Assembly: GCA_947475095.1 (NCBI GenBank)
Contig: CANJLG010000027.1
Coordinates: 1-33,191 of the forward strand
DNA from: Flavobacteriales bacterium
GTDB lineage: Bacteria; Bacteroidota; Bacteroidia; Flavobacteriales_D; Crocinitomicaceae
DNA length: 33,191 bases
Reading direction: 5' to 3'
The translations under genes were made by a program, and so were the position numbers. The notes below the pieces were generated by a model. That model made no database searches and was not told the DNA's origin. It saw nothing but the letters and a program-made list of their open reading frames with translations. Below, in pieces: positions 24,470 through 32,447 of this stretch (the first letter of the stretch is position 1; each line of letters opens with the position of its first letter).

Positions 24470-27187
24470 TTATTTGCCTTTTGAATAGGAAAACAAACGT
24501 TCATATAAATGATCTAATCTTTTTTCATGTAATTTTTTTGATCCCTCGGCTGATGCAGCAGATGCGGGTCTACATATCCCAATTAACTTTATTTCGTTAA
24601 AATTCATGGCTATATACGACCAAGCGCCCATATTTTCTGGCTCTTCTTGCGCCCAAAGGACATTTTTAGCCTTGTATTTTTTTACGATCTCGTTTAATTG
24701 CTTTTTTGGTAAAGGATATAATTGTTCAACGCGAACAAATGCCATATTTGTAGAATTTAATTCGCGTGCTTTAGCTTTCGCCTCATAATAAAATTTTCCC
24801 GAGCAAAGAACAAGAGTATCTACTGATTTTGTTGTGGCATCTACATCATCGATAACTTCTTGAAAACTACCATTAGCCATCTGATCCATAGTTGACGTGG
24901 CATCAGGATGGCGCAATAATGCTTTTGGAGAAAAAACAATGAGAGGCTTTCTAAAATCTCTTTTCAATTGTCTTCTCAAGACATGAAAATGATTTGCTGG
25001 CGTAGACGTGTTGACCACCTGTATATTCAAATCTGCTGCCTGTTGTAAAAATCGCTCCATTCTTCCGCTTGAATGTTCCGCTCCTTGGCCTTCATAGCCG
25101 TGTGGCAAAAGCAACACTAAACCACTTTGAGTGGCCCATTTGTCTTCACCTGCAGTAATAAATTGATCGATCATTATTTGAGCGCCATTGAAAAAATCGC
25201 CAAATTGTGCCTCCCAAATGGTGAGGCAATTAGGTGTTGCTAGAGAATACCCATATTCAAAACCGAGTACACCGTATTCGGACAATAGTGAATTATAGAT
25301 GGTGAAAGTTGCTTGATTTTCTTCTAATAAGTTGAGCGTTACGATTTCCTCTTCTGTATCTTCGGTAATGACAACAGCATGACGATGTGAAAACGTTCCC
25401 CTTTCCACGTCCTGACCAGAAATCCGAACAGGGTGACCTTCAGCGAGCAAAGAAGCGTATGCTAACATTTCCGCCGAGCCCCAATCTACTTTATCATTTA
25501 AATAAGCATTCGCTCTATCATCAAATATCTTTGCGATTTTCTTAAAATATTTTCTGCCTTCTGGAAGCGCAGAAAGTTTTTTTCCAAGTTCCATTAATTT
25601 TGCGATAGGCACCGCCGTAGCAGGTGATTTTTCAAAGTCTGTGGCTAAACCATGTCTAAATCCTGCCCATGTTTCGCTTAAGAAATCATATACTAAAGCC
25701 TTTTCATTTTTTCTAGACTCAGTAAATTCAGTCTCTAAAAATTCAGCAAAATTTTCTTCCATCGCATTTGCTTCCGCTTCATTTATTATCCCTTCACTAT
25801 GGAGTTGCTCAAAATAAATATCTTTTGGATTCGGGTGTTTTGCTATTATATTATAAAGCGAAGGTTGCGTAAATTTAGGTTCATCACCTTCATTATGCCC
25901 ATATTTTCTATAACACAACAAATCGATAAAAATGTCTCTTTTAAACTCTTGGCGGTATTCTACAGCGATTTCCATAGCCTTTACGACCGCTTCAACATCA
26001 TCACCATTAACGTGAAATACTGGACAGCGGGTTGTTTTTGCGACATCCGTACAATAAGTTGACGATCGACCATCAAGGTAATTCGTCGTAAAACCGACTT
26101 GATTATTGACAACTATGTGAATCGTGCCGCCGACTTTATAACCATCTAAGTGCGCCATTTGAATTGTTTCATAAACAATCCCTTGTCCTGCAATAGCTGC
26201 ATCACCATGAATAAGAACCGGACAAACCTTAGATTCATCTTCAAAAAGGAAATCAATTTTAGCTCTTGCAATACCTTCGACTACTGTATTCACAGCTTCA
26301 AGATGCGACGGATTAGGGGAAAGCGTAACGCCAATTTCGTTTCCATTGGACAACACAATTTTTGTTGAAAAGCCTTGGTGATATTTTACATCTCCATCAA
26401 ATGTTGAATCAAAATCAAACTCTTTACCTTCAAACTCTGAAAATATGTCCCTTGGTCGTTTTTGAAAAATATTTACTAAAGTATTTAACCTTCCACGGTG
26501 CGCCATTCCCATGACGAAATAACTCAATCCTAGTTCTGACCCTTTATTAATCAAGGTATTTAAAGCTGGGATTAATGCCTCACCCCCTTCAATAGAAAAG
26601 CGTTTTTGGCCGACAAATTTCTTGCCTAGAAAACGCTCAAAACTTGTTGCCTGGTTTAGGTTACTAAAAATCCCCAATTTCTTTTCTTTTGAAAAAATCG
26701 GTTTGTTTACCACTTCCATTTTAGCCTTGAGCCACTCCAATCTTTTTGGTGTTCTGATGTACATATATTCTACACCAATTGATAGGCAATAAGATAATTC
26801 TAAATGCTTAATAATGTTTTGAAGGGTGGCTATTCCCAAACCGAGTTCATTCCCCGCTTGAAACTTTTCTACTAAATCAGATTCTTTTAATCCGAAATTT
26901 TCAATAGCCAATGTAGGTAAATATTGCCTTCTTTCCCTAACTGGATTCGTTTTCGTAAAAAGATGCCCACGCGTTCTATATCCATTAATGAGATTAAGTA
27001 CCCTGAATTCTTTTTGAAAGTTTTCGGGAATAGATCCTTCACTATCGAAAACTGTTTTAGCAAATTCGAAGCCCTCAAAAAACTTTTTCCATCCTTCATC
27101 GACACTTTCTGGATCTAAACAATATTGATTATAAAGAAATTCTATTGCATTAACATCAGCATTACCCAAATATGAAACCTTATCCAT
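24470..27187 (-). CDS. sucA: 2-oxoglutarate dehydrogenase E1 component
   Basis: The product is 905 residues, a normal length for this E1 family. It decarboxylates 2-oxoglutarate with thiamine diphosphate and hands the succinyl group to E2. Visible motifs are MGMAHRGRLN with HRGR at 230-233, HGDAAIAGQG with H327 starting the thiamine-binding stretch, NNQVGFTT, and RKYGHNEGDEP. Later come SGQDVERGTFSHRH and the transketolase-like pyrimidine domain with EAQFGDFFNGAQ and PHGYEGQGAEHSSGR. The N-terminus has the short E2-binding helix (SYLGNADVNAIEFLYNQY). It is the first gene of the long minus-strand block and has a good promoter candidate just upstream. Confidence 0.97.
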   Translation of the reverse strand: MDKVSYLGNADVNAIEFLYNQYCLDPESVDEGWKKFFEGFEFAKTVFDSEGSIPENFQKEFRVLNLINGYRTRGHLFTKTNPVRERRQYLPTLAIENFGLKESDLVEKFQAGNELGLGIATLQNIIKHLELSYCLSIGVEYMYIRTPKRLEWLKAKMEVVNKPIFSKEKKLGIFSNLNQATSFERFLGKKFVGQKRFSIEGGEALIPALNTLINKGSELGLSYFVMGMAHRGRLNTLVNIFQKRPRDIFSEFEGKEFDFDSTFDGDVKYHQGFSTKIVLSNGNEIGVTLSPNPSHLEAVNTVVEGIARAKIDFLFEDESKVCPVLIHGDAAIAGQGIVYETIQMAHLDGYKVGGTIHIVVNNQVGFTTNYLDGRSSTYCTDVAKTTRCPVFHVNGDDVEAVVKAMEIAVEYRQEFKRDIFIDLLCYRKYGHNEGDEPKFTQPSLYNIIAKHPNPKDIYFEQLHSEGIINEAEANAMEENFAEFLETEFTESRKNEKALVYDFLSETWAGFRHGLATDFEKSPATAVPIAKLMELGKKLSALPEGRKYFKKIAKIFDDRANAYLNDKVDWGSAEMLAYASLLAEGHPVRISGQDVERGTFSHRHAVVITEDTEEEIVTLNLLEENQATFTIYNSLLSEYGVLGFEYGYSLATPNCLTIWEAQFGDFFNGAQIMIDQFITAGEDKWATQSGLVLLLPHGYEGQGAEHSSGRMERFLQQAADLNIQVVNTSTPANHFHVLRRQLKRDFRKPLIVFSPKALLRHPDATSTMDQMANGSFQEVIDDVDATTKSVDTLVLCSGKFYYEAKAKARELNSTNMAFVRVEQLYPLPKKQLNEIVKKYKAKNVLWAQEEPENMGAWSYIAMNFNEIKLIGICRPASAASAEGSKKLHEKRLDHLYERLFSYSKGK

Positions 27188-27212
27188 CCTATTTTATGAC
27201 TAATTATAACAA

Positions 27213-27220
27213 CAAAGTTA
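27213..27220 (-). promoter_or_regulatory. Likely -7 box of the sucA promoter
   Basis: On the minus strand TAACTTTG matches the TAnnTTTG consensus exactly and ends 25 bases before the sucA ATG, giving a leader of roughly 20 nt. A clean TTG is not seen at -33, where the spacer of an inverted repeat lies instead; that might make the promoter activator-dependent. Confidence 0.55.
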
Positions 27221-27222
27221 AG

Positions 27223-27260
27223 AATTTCAGTAGAAAAATGCACTAAAAATTACTGAAATT
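27223..27260. promoter_or_regulatory. Perfect 10-bp inverted repeat upstream of sucA (candidate operator)
   Basis: AATTTCAGTA (27223-27232) is the exact inverted match of TACTGAAATT (27251-27260), with an 18-bp spacer. The repeat starts three bases upstream of the -7 box, and its spacer covers the expected -33 position. Half-site centres are 28 bp apart, so a dimer would have to contact non-adjacent turns or form a loop. There is no T tract, so it is not a terminator. Confidence 0.5.
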
Positions 27261-27311
27261 AACCTTGTTCGTGTTTGTTTGCTAGCCGAATAAAGAAATC
27301 GGTCTTTGAAT

Positions 27312-27339
27312 AAGCCACAAGGATAAGATTTTGTGGTTT
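27312..27339. other. Imperfect hairpin downstream of the DUF423 gene
   Basis: AAGCCACAA and TTGTGGTTT pair at eight of nine positions (the ninth as a G-T wobble on one strand) around a 10-nt loop. It lies 25 bp past the stop of the minus-strand DUF423 gene. It could attenuate read-through into sucA, but no T run follows, so it is not called a terminator. Confidence 0.35.
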
Positions 27340-27364
27340 GCCTTGAGCCTATGAATTGTTAAGG

Positions 27365-27751
27365 CTAAATCGTTTTTTTATATAGCTTAAGAATAAAAAA
27401 TCCCCATGAAATAATTAAAATTAACCCCCCAATTGGCGTAATGGGGCCACAAAAAGATACAGAAAAAGGAAGGATTTCCTTTAAGGCGAGCAAATAAATT
27501 GAAGTAGAAAAAAAAGAAATGCCAAGAAGCATTCCGATAGAAATCGGTCGTAAATTAAAGGATAATTTATCCTTTGAAAAGCCAATAATTAAAAATGCTA
27601 ATGCCTGATAAAACTGGTATCGAACACCTACTTCAAATGAACTAATGGCTTTTTCACTCACGACATCTTTTAGGGCATGTGCACCAAATGCGCCAAATAT
27701 TATAGCAAGAACAAAGAGAATTGCACCGGACTTTAGTAAGAAATTATTCAT
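27365..27751 (-). CDS. DUF423 family small membrane protein
   Basis: The product is 128 residues from the ATG at 27749-27751; a TTG three codons earlier is less likely. Four hydrophobic segments span most of the protein. The first contains AIIFGAFGAHALKD, the signature of DUF423 (YwdK/YgdD-type) inner-membrane proteins, followed by RYQFYQALAFLIIG. A later segment has CGPITPIGGLILIISWGFF. The function is not known for the family. It is divergently transcribed from the lipoprotein-mrp-nfu genes with a 51-bp shared upstream region, where TAGTTTTG on the minus strand (27769-27776) is a possible -7 box. Confidence 0.85.
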   Translation of the reverse strand: MNNFLLKSGAILFVLAIIFGAFGAHALKDVVSEKAISSFEVGVRYQFYQALAFLIIGFSKDKLSFNLRPISIGMLLGISFFSTSIYLLALKEILPFSVSFCGPITPIGGLILIISWGFFILKLYKKTI

Positions 27752-27791
27752 TATTGACAATTAATACACAAAACTAACAATCTAAATGTAT

Positions 27792-27799
27792 TATCTTTG
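27792..27799 (+). promoter_or_regulatory. Consensus -7 box for the lipoprotein-mrp-nfu operon
   Basis: TATCTTTG fits TAnnTTTG perfectly, but it ends only three bases before the ATG at 27803. If used, transcription would start at or just after the A of the start codon, implying a leaderless message. No TTG is seen at the usual -33 spacing. Confidence 0.4.
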
Positions 27800-27802
27800 A
27801 CT

Positions 27803-28390
27803 ATGAAAAAAGTTAAGGCACTTATCTATATCCGATTGTTAGTTCTTTATCTTATTATTAACGCTTGTTCAAGTGAAAACACTACCACAATAAAAGAACG
27901 AAAAATCAACCAAGAATCAGACAAATATTACCAATTTTCCAAATTAACATTAAGCGATTTTGATTTCAACGCATCGATTTTTATTCCGGATGAAACAGCG
28001 GGTATTGGTGCTTCATTCAAACCGAAAATCTCCCATGAGGAAGATTTTAAGTGGACGATATCAGCGGGCCCAAACTTCACATTGTTTATAGAGGATTATG
28101 GCGATTACTCTTCATTAATGAATGAATTTGAAGCAAAAATTTCCAAAAATGATTTTTTCGACATCTCAATAATAAGCAAGAAAAACGGAATTATTTTATA
28201 TCAACGGAGCATTAAAAAAAATACATTAAGCGAAGCTTCAAGCAAAGAAAATCATATAAGTTTCCATCTTTATGCCATAAAAAATATTAATGGAATCTAT
28301 TATGAGCTAAAAAACAAAGAGGAGGGTGATACCAGAAAGGTAATAGAACTTATGGAGAAATCTGTAGAATCATTAAAACTAATTAAATGA
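27803..28390 (+). CDS. Uncharacterised lipoprotein upstream of mrp
   Basis: The product is 195 residues from the ATG at 27803; a TTG two codons earlier is in frame but overlaps the promoter box. The N-terminus is a lipoprotein signal (MKKVK, hydrophobic core, LIINAC) with the cysteine near residue 20. The mature part is mixed alpha/beta, rich in Lys, Glu and Ser, with FKWTISAGPNFTLFIEDYGD as its most distinctive stretch; it has no enzymatic motif that I recognise. Its stop overlaps the mrp start by four bases (ATGA), so it is coupled to Fe-S carrier genes, although a lipoprotein would sit outside the cytoplasm. It may be neighbour-only, or sense envelope stress. Confidence 0.8.
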   Translation: MKKVKALIYIRLLVLYLIINACSSENTTTIKERKINQESDKYYQFSKLTLSDFDFNASIFIPDETAGIGASFKPKISHEEDFKWTISAGPNFTLFIEDYGDYSSLMNEFEAKISKNDFFDISIISKKNGIILYQRSIKKNTLSEASSKENHISFHLYAIKNINGIYYELKNKEEGDTRKVIELMEKSVESLKLIK

Positions 28391-29475
28391 GCATTTCGCG
28401 AGAACGCATAGAAGCACTTTTAGAAAAAATTCAAGATCCTGATCTCAAGAAAGGATTAGTAAGCGCAAAGTTGGTGCAGGAAATAATAATCAATGAAGAT
28501 CAAATTAAGGTAACTGTTTCCATTTCGAATCCGGCGTTACATGCACGAAAAAGAATGCACGATGCTGTTATTTTCAATTTGGAAAGAGAACTTGGTAAAG
28601 AAATAAGTATCCAATGTGAAGTAAACAGTGGTGCCGTAGATGAACGAAAGTCAACTAGAACAGTTTTACCCGACGTTAAAAAAATAATTGCTATTGCATC
28701 TGGAAAAGGGGGCGTAGGCAAATCTACTATTACGTCTAATATAGCTGGTGGATTAGCTAAAAAAGGGTTTCGTGTAGGAATTATTGATGCTGATATTTAC
28801 GGTCCATCAATTCCGACTATGTTTGATTTAGTAGGTGAACGGCCTAAGATGATCGATGTTGACGGAAAGCAATTGATAGAACCAATTAAGAGTTTGGACA
28901 TCAAAATACTATCCATAGGCTTTTTTACCGACCAAGACAATGCGGTAGTTTGGCGCGGCCCCATGGCGTCAAAAGCATTAACACAAATGATAAGCGATGC
29001 ACACTGGGGAGAATTAGATTACCTCCTAATTGATTTGCCGCCAGGTACCGGAGACATTCATTTATCATTAATTCAAACCGCACCATTAGATGGTGTTGTT
29101 ATCGTGAGCACGCCACAAGAAGTTGCCTTAGCTGATGCAAGACGCGGAATAAATATGTTTAAAATGGATGGAATCAAGGTGCCAATCATTGGAATTGTAG
29201 AAAACATGGCTTGGTTTACCCCGGAAGAGCTCCCGAACAACAAATATTATATTTTTGGGCGTGATGGGGCTAAGAATTTAGCACAAGGAATGCAAGTTCC
29301 ATTTTTAGGTGCAATTCCCTTAGTACAAAGTGTCAGGGAGGCTGGAGACGCTGGGCGACCTGCTGTTTTTCAAAGTGATACCCTTATGTCTATTGCATTT
29401 GACGAATTAGTTGATACCTTTATATCGCAATTAGAAGTAATAAACAAAGAAAAAGCGCAACAAGGTGTCAATTGA
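28387..29475 (+). CDS. mrp: Mrp/ApbC family Fe-S cluster carrier ATPase
   Basis: The product is 362 residues. An N-terminal MIP18/DUF59-like domain (about 1-85) is fused to a P-loop ATPase of the MinD/Mrp class: Walker A SGKGGVGKS at 105-113, then DADIYGPSIPTMF, the switch DLPPGTGDIHLS, and ENMAWF at 272-277. Mrp proteins bind and transfer Fe-S clusters to apo-targets. The C-terminal region where many homologues have a CxxC reads FTPEELPNNKYYIFG without any cysteine; to my knowledge this form is usual in Bacteroidota. The gene overlaps the upstream lipoprotein gene by four bases and the downstream NifU-domain gene by 11. Confidence 0.94.
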   Translation: MSISRERIEALLEKIQDPDLKKGLVSAKLVQEIIINEDQIKVTVSISNPALHARKRMHDAVIFNLERELGKEISIQCEVNSGAVDERKSTRTVLPDVKKIIAIASGKGGVGKSTITSNIAGGLAKKGFRVGIIDADIYGPSIPTMFDLVGERPKMIDVDGKQLIEPIKSLDIKILSIGFFTDQDNAVVWRGPMASKALTQMISDAHWGELDYLLIDLPPGTGDIHLSLIQTAPLDGVVIVSTPQEVALADARRGINMFKMDGIKVPIIGIVENMAWFTPEELPNNKYYIFGRDGAKNLAQGMQVPFLGAIPLVQSVREAGDAGRPAVFQSDTLMSIAFDELVDTFISQLEVINKEKAQQGVN

Positions 29476-29713
29476 TAGAGCAACAATAGAAGAGAAAGTA
29501 TTACTTGCCATCGAGCAGATAAGGCCGTTTTTACATGCTGATGGAGGGGACGTTGAATTAGTTGAGGTGAGTGAAAACAACACCGTAAAAGTTCGATTAA
29601 CTGGCTCCTGCAAGGATTGCTCCATGAAAGAGTCTACCATGAAAGGCGGGATAGAAGAAAGTATTAAAAAAGCCGTTCCAGAAATCAGCGCTGTTATAGC
29701 CGTTGAAGACTAA
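29465..29713 (+). CDS. NifU C-terminal-domain (Nfu-type) Fe-S scaffold
   Basis: The product is 82 residues, a stand-alone Nfu domain. It has the family core IRPFLHADGGDVELVEV followed by the cluster-binding LTGSCKDCSMKESTMKGG with C49 and C52, and the C-terminal helix IEESIKKAVPEI. A dimer would bridge one [4Fe-4S] cluster between two CxxC pairs. The best start is a GTG at 29465-29467, 11 bases inside the mrp stop, giving MSIDRATIEEKV; no in-frame ATG precedes the domain. Because Mrp here lacks the CxxC, this co-translated partner may supply the ligands. It converges on the aldehyde dehydrogenase gene with a 12-bp gap. Confidence 0.92.
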   Translation: MSIDRATIEEKVLLAIEQIRPFLHADGGDVELVEVSENNTVKVRLTGSCKDCSMKESTMKGGIEESIKKAVPEISAVIAVED

Positions 29714-29725
29714 ATCACTTGTAAT

Positions 29726-31171
29726 TTATTCATATTTTATAAAAATATTTTTGGGCTCTGTAAAAAAGCGTAAGGCCTCTAAACCACCCTCACGACCTAC
29801 TCCAGAAGCTTTCATTCCGCCAAAAGGTGTTCTTAAATCTCTTACTAACCAAGCATTTACCCATACGATACCCATGGTTAATTGATCTGCGATACGATGT
29901 GCTTTTTTAACATCCATTGTCCATACTGAACTCGCCAAGCCATATTTTGTATCATTCGCCATCATCAATACTTCCTCTTCTGTATCAAAGGGCATAATGG
30001 TAACCACAGGTCCAAAAATCTCTTCCTGATTTGTTTTACAATCATAGGGCAAGGATTCAAAAATGGTTGGCTCCAAATAAAATCCTTTATCATGAGGAGC
30101 AGGTAAATATACCCTATTACCGCCTGTTAATAATTTCCCCCCTTCTGATTTAGCTAAAGCAATATACCCGAGCACCTTGTTCAAATGACTTTCAGAAACA
30201 ATTGCGCCAAGATTAGCCCGAGGGTTCTCAGGAAAAGAAACAACTGAAGTGGATACTTTAGCGACAAATGCATCCCTAAATTTAGAATAGATTCCACGTT
30301 GCACAAAAATTCTAGATCCACACAAACAAATTTGCCCTTGATTCGAAAAAGAGGACATAATGGTTGTTTTTAATGCGGTATCAAAATCGCAATCATCAAA
30401 GATAATTGTTGGGTTTTTACCTCCTAATTCCAATGATAATTTTTTAAACATTGGTGCGGCCGTTCGGGCAATGTGTTCTCCCGTTGCTGTTCCACCTGTA
30501 AAAGAAATCGCTTTAATTTTAGGATGCTTAACAATAGCATCACCAATTTTAGCTCCGGTACCATTCAGTATAGTTAATACACCCGGGGGCAATCCAGCTT
30601 CAATGGCAATTTCGCCTAGCATCGTCGCCGTGTATGGAGTTACCTCACTTGGTTTAGCAATGACACAATTTCCTGCCGCAAGCGCAGGTGCAATTTTCCA
30701 TGAAAACAAATATAAAGGCAAGTTCCATGGTGAGATACAGCCAACAATGCCAATTGGTTTTCTTGTTGTATAATTAATCCCAACGCCCTCCATATAGTGC
30801 GATTCGGAAGAAAAATGTAAAATGGCAGTGGCAAAAAAATGGAAGTTAGAAACCGCTCTTGGAATATCTACCTGTCTAGCAAGTGCAATTGGCTTTCCGT
30901 TATCTTTCGATTCCGCGGCAACAAATTGCTCCATTCTATTCGAAATTCCTTCTGAAAATTTCACTAAAATCTTGCTACGTTGCTCTGAAGGCATTGAAGA
31001 CCAAATAGGAAAAGCTTTTTCTGCTGATAAAACAGCAAGTGCTAAATCTTTTTCGTCTGAATCAGGAATAAGAGAATATACTAAGCCTGTTGAAGGATCA
31101 ATATTGTCAAAATATAATTGATTGATAGGTGGGCAATATTCACCATTAATAAAATTCTGTAATTTCTCCAT
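29726..31171 (-). CDS. Aldehyde dehydrogenase, muconic-semialdehyde (ALDH8) type
   Basis: The product is 481 residues, NAD(P)-dependent, and oxidises an aldehyde to the acid. Motifs are ISPWNLPLYLFSWKIAPALA, KPSEVTPYTA, the nucleotide loop SFTGGTATGE, the general base E248 in LELGGKNP and the nucleophile C282 in NQGQICLCGSR, 34 residues apart as is normal in the superfamily. The overall similarity is to 2-aminomuconic/2-hydroxymuconic semialdehyde dehydrogenases (FINGEY start; TPFGGMKASGVGREGG end), which act in kynurenine or aromatic meta-cleavage pathways. No other gene of those pathways is in the window, so the substrate remains open. It lies 38 bp after the SOUL gene on the same strand. 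Confidence 0.9.
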   Translation of the reverse strand: MEKLQNFINGEYCPPINQLYFDNIDPSTGLVYSLIPDSDEKDLALAVLSAEKAFPIWSSMPSEQRSKILVKFSEGISNRMEQFVAAESKDNGKPIALARQVDIPRAVSNFHFFATAILHFSSESHYMEGVGINYTTRKPIGIVGCISPWNLPLYLFSWKIAPALAAGNCVIAKPSEVTPYTATMLGEIAIEAGLPPGVLTILNGTGAKIGDAIVKHPKIKAISFTGGTATGEHIARTAAPMFKKLSLELGGKNPTIIFDDCDFDTALKTTIMSSFSNQGQICLCGSRIFVQRGIYSKFRDAFVAKVSTSVVSFPENPRANLGAIVSESHLNKVLGYIALAKSEGGKLLTGGNRVYLPAPHDKGFYLEPTIFESLPYDCKTNQEEIFGPVVTIMPFDTEEEVLMMANDTKYGLASSVWTMDVKKAHRIADQLTMGIVWVNAWLVRDLRTPFGGMKASGVGREGGLEALRFFTEPKNIFIKYE

Positions 31172-31209
31172 GCAGTTAATTGAACTACAAATTTGAGAAA
31201 AAGAAACTA

Positions 31210-31803
31210 CTAATTCACACTTTCAAGTTCGAAAGCAACTTCATTTTTCCTTCCTATCAATTGCCAAGGAGGATTATAGCCAAAATAATAGCCCTGCCCT
31301 TTGATTTGAAAACCCTCTTTTAACACCGCTTTTTTCAGTTCAGCCATACGGGCGGCTAATTTTTCGTTATTTATAAATCCGCCAAAATCAAGCACAGCTA
31401 ATAGTTTTGGTGCTTGCACAACGAATGTTAGATTTTGATCAATAGGAACAGGCATTGACTCTTGTGTTTTACTTCTAGGCACAACAAAAGAAAGAGTTGA
31501 TATAGAATCAGCATGATAAATAACAGGGGCTGTCATCGCAATTTTTTCATTCGACTTATTTTTACCAAAAATATAGGATGCGATGGTTCTAAAGCCTTCA
31601 CTTGATTTTTCATCAAAGCTAGCCACCCCTAAATTAGTAGTAGCGAGCATCATTGACTCATACTGCCTTAATTCGAAACGAGGGTATTTTTTTAACACCT
31701 TGTATTTCGGCGTTTCAATATCACTGGTTGTCATAGAAACAACTAGTTGAAATACCAAAAACACAGCAGCGATAACCAGTAGGGAAATAAGCCATTTATT
31801 CAT
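31210..31803 (-). CDS. Membrane-anchored SOUL/HEBP heme-binding protein
   Basis: The product is 197 residues. One membrane helix (about 4-23, LISLLVIAAVFLVFQLVVSM) anchors the protein, with the bulk exported. The SOUL/HEBP domain follows: YKVLKKYPRFELRQYESMML at the start, RTIASYIFGKN, EKIAMTAPVIY, which is the family signature, and a final GYNPPWQLIGRKNEVAFEL. SOUL proteins bind heme or porphyrin. The ATG lies inside the msrA coding region with an 8-base overlap, so the gene is co-translated with the exported MsrA, suggesting an extracytoplasmic redox or heme role for the pair. Confidence 0.9.
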   Translation of the reverse strand: MNKWLISLLVIAAVFLVFQLVVSMTTSDIETPKYKVLKKYPRFELRQYESMMLATTNLGVASFDEKSSEGFRTIASYIFGKNKSNEKIAMTAPVIYHADSISTLSFVVPRSKTQESMPVPIDQNLTFVVQAPKLLAVLDFGGFINNEKLAARMAELKKAVLKEGFQIKGQGYYFGYNPPWQLIGRKNEVAFELESVN

Positions 31804-32392
31804 GAAGTAATAATTTAGTTTTCTTTTTAAAGGCTAAGGTTCTCGGCTTGCTAACTGCTTGAATATAGCCATTATTAGGGTTCTTTTTTTCATAATCTTG
31901 ATGATAAGATTCTGCAGCATAAAAAATGGTAAAGGGAACTACTTCAGTTGTCACCAGTTTAAAGGTCCCATTAGTTACAAGTTCTTTACAATAGGTATTT
32001 GCATATTGTTTTTCGGCGTCATTTTGATAAAAAATAGCAGAACGATATTGCGTTCCTTTATCTGCGCCTTGTTGATTTAGAGTAGAAGGGTCGTGCGATT
32101 CAAAAAAAGCACGCACTAACTTTTCATAGGTAACAGATGACGGATAATAAACAACTTTAATCGCCTCTGCATGGCCAGTCTTTCCTGAACAGACCTGCTC
32201 ATACGTTGGGTTTACTGTTTTTCCCCCTGTGTAACCAGACTCAGCAGATTTTACGCCAACTATTAATTCAAAAATTGCTTCACTACACCAGAAACAACCA
32301 CTTGCGAAGTAAGCCGTTTTTGTTGCTTCTTTTTGAGCATAAAAAGCTGAAAAGGAAAAAGTTATGAATAAACTTACTATGAATCGAGTCAT
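31796..32392 (-). CDS. msrA: Peptide methionine-S-sulfoxide reductase MsrA, exported
   Basis: The product is 198 residues. A signal peptide of about 20 residues (MTRFIVSLFITFSFSAFYAQ) directs export. The catalytic motif is ASGCFWC with nucleophile C33 and a second cysteine at C36; further family features are SGYTGGKTVNPTYEQVCSG, GHAEAIKVVY, FFESHDPSTLNQQGADKGTQ and YRSAIFY. A third cysteine in EQVCSG and a fourth in YCKEL could take part in disulfide relay. It repairs methionine-S-sulfoxide in proteins, here of the envelope. It lies 55 bp downstream of the S9 peptidase gene and overlaps the SOUL gene by eight bases. Confidence 0.95.
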   Translation of the reverse strand: MTRFIVSLFITFSFSAFYAQKEATKTAYFASGCFWCSEAIFELIVGVKSAESGYTGGKTVNPTYEQVCSGKTGHAEAIKVVYYPSSVTYEKLVRAFFESHDPSTLNQQGADKGTQYRSAIFYQNDAEKQYANTYCKELVTNGTFKLVTTEVVPFTIFYAAESYHQDYEKKNPNNGYIQAVSKPRTLAFKKKTKLLLHE

Positions 32393-32447
32393 AATTTAAT
32401 AAACTAATAATAGGTGAATTTGTTCATGCTATACTAAATATAATTTA

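Noticed and set aside
30360..30773. Plus-strand frame of 137 codons
   Set aside because: It is antisense to the conserved core of the aldehyde dehydrogenase gene; a shadow frame.
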